A stretch of DNA of 64,000 bases from Adiantum capillus-veneris (lineage: Eukaryota; Streptophyta; Polypodiopsida; Polypodiales; Pteridaceae). The DNA lies in the NCBI GenBank assembly GCA_014529385.2, contig CM043945.1, positions 144,052,741-144,116,740 of the forward strand, given 5' to 3'. Positions 63,817 through 64,000 of this stretch are shown piece by piece; the first letter of the stretch is position 1; every line of letters begins with the position of its first letter. The notes beneath the pieces are model-generated. The model ran no database searches. It saw only the letters and a list, made by a program, of their open reading frames with translations, and was not told the DNA's origin. Position numbers and translations under genes: made by a program.

Positions 63817-63879
63817 GTGGATGGCATTGTAAAAAATTTATGTAATACATGATCTTATACAATTGGTACTTGAAGTGTA

Positions 63880-64000
63880 TCAAGATTTTGCAGGTTCAAT
63901 TTTGTTTTTTGGCACGTCACCCTTGTAACGAATCATGAGATGTTTGCCATACTCTAAAAGTTCATCTGGGTTTTGTCTACCAAGAGCTAGTGCCATTGCT
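63880..64000 (-). CDS. Partial minus-strand open frame at the right edge
   Basis: From the window edge the minus strand reads MALALGRQNPDELLEYGKHL then MIRYKGDVPKNKIEPAKS and stops at 63880. The sequence looks protein-like, and it ends 64 bp from the stop of the transposase-like gene, so the two would be convergent. It may be the last exon of a second gene of the same element or of a neighbour. Too little is visible to name it. Confidence 0.35.
   Translation of the reverse strand, partial: AMALALGRQNPDELLEYGKHLMIRYKGDVPKNKIEPAKS

Overview
The window looks like nuclear DNA of a land plant with a large, repeat-rich genome. The evidence is Ty1/Copia and other LTR retrotransposons primed by initiator-Met tRNA (TGGTATCAGAGC), plant-type CACTA transposase domains, fragments of plant PPR genes, short GT-AG introns and long dinucleotide arrays. 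I infer a non-flowering lineage such as a fern or lycophyte from the mixture of a Helentron-type Helitron, a piggyBac-like transposase and a LINE whose ORF1 is of coiled-coil/RRM type; the sequence does not prove this. I found no rRNA, tRNA or CRISPR, and no clear single-copy host gene. Almost everything is mobile elements, mostly decayed and nested.

Layout, left part. 1-1130 and 7201-9342 hold minus-strand gag-like remnants; the second has two degenerate zinc knuckles and belongs to an old LTR element whose primer site and LTR edge lie at 11318-11332. 1676-7197 is a plus-strand CACTA element: the C-terminal part of its TNP2 transposase, a second ORF, subterminal repeats and a terminal inverted repeat ending at 7197. 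11660-17379 is a non-coding LTR retrotransposon (LARD-like) with both LTRs, primer site and a perfect 5-bp target duplication; it sits inside the older LTR. 17385-21290 is AT-rich and gene-poor. 21300-21871 is a piggyBac-like transposase remnant, followed by a tandemly duplicated PPR pseudogene fragment (21906-23507).

Layout, centre. 25860-30470 is a LINE (ORF1, then endonuclease, reverse transcriptase and zinc-binding end). 30478-32063 is a dense block of dinucleotide and tetranucleotide arrays, into whose end a Copia element (32064-37219, minus strand) has inserted. 39400-51737 is a Helentron-type Helitron with an RPA1-like gene and a Rep-helicase-endonuclease gene; part of another LTR element (about 40700-43850) interrupts its 5' half. 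A second copy of the same Copia family lies on the plus strand at 52849-57763, making a pair of inverted repeats of about 5 kb separated by about 15.6 kb.

Layout, right end. 57764-60190 is AT-rich with nothing recognisable. A 5' LTR-like segment and primer site lie at 60194-60399. At 60984-63816 is the one apparently intact multi-exon gene of the window: four exons whose three GT-AG introns all keep frame, coding for about 848 residues. It has a possible D-D-E catalytic triad, a CxxC between the second Asp and the Glu, and an N-terminal helical region. I cannot assign it to a known transposase superfamily, and it is the best candidate here for something undescribed. A minus-strand open frame converges on it from the right edge.
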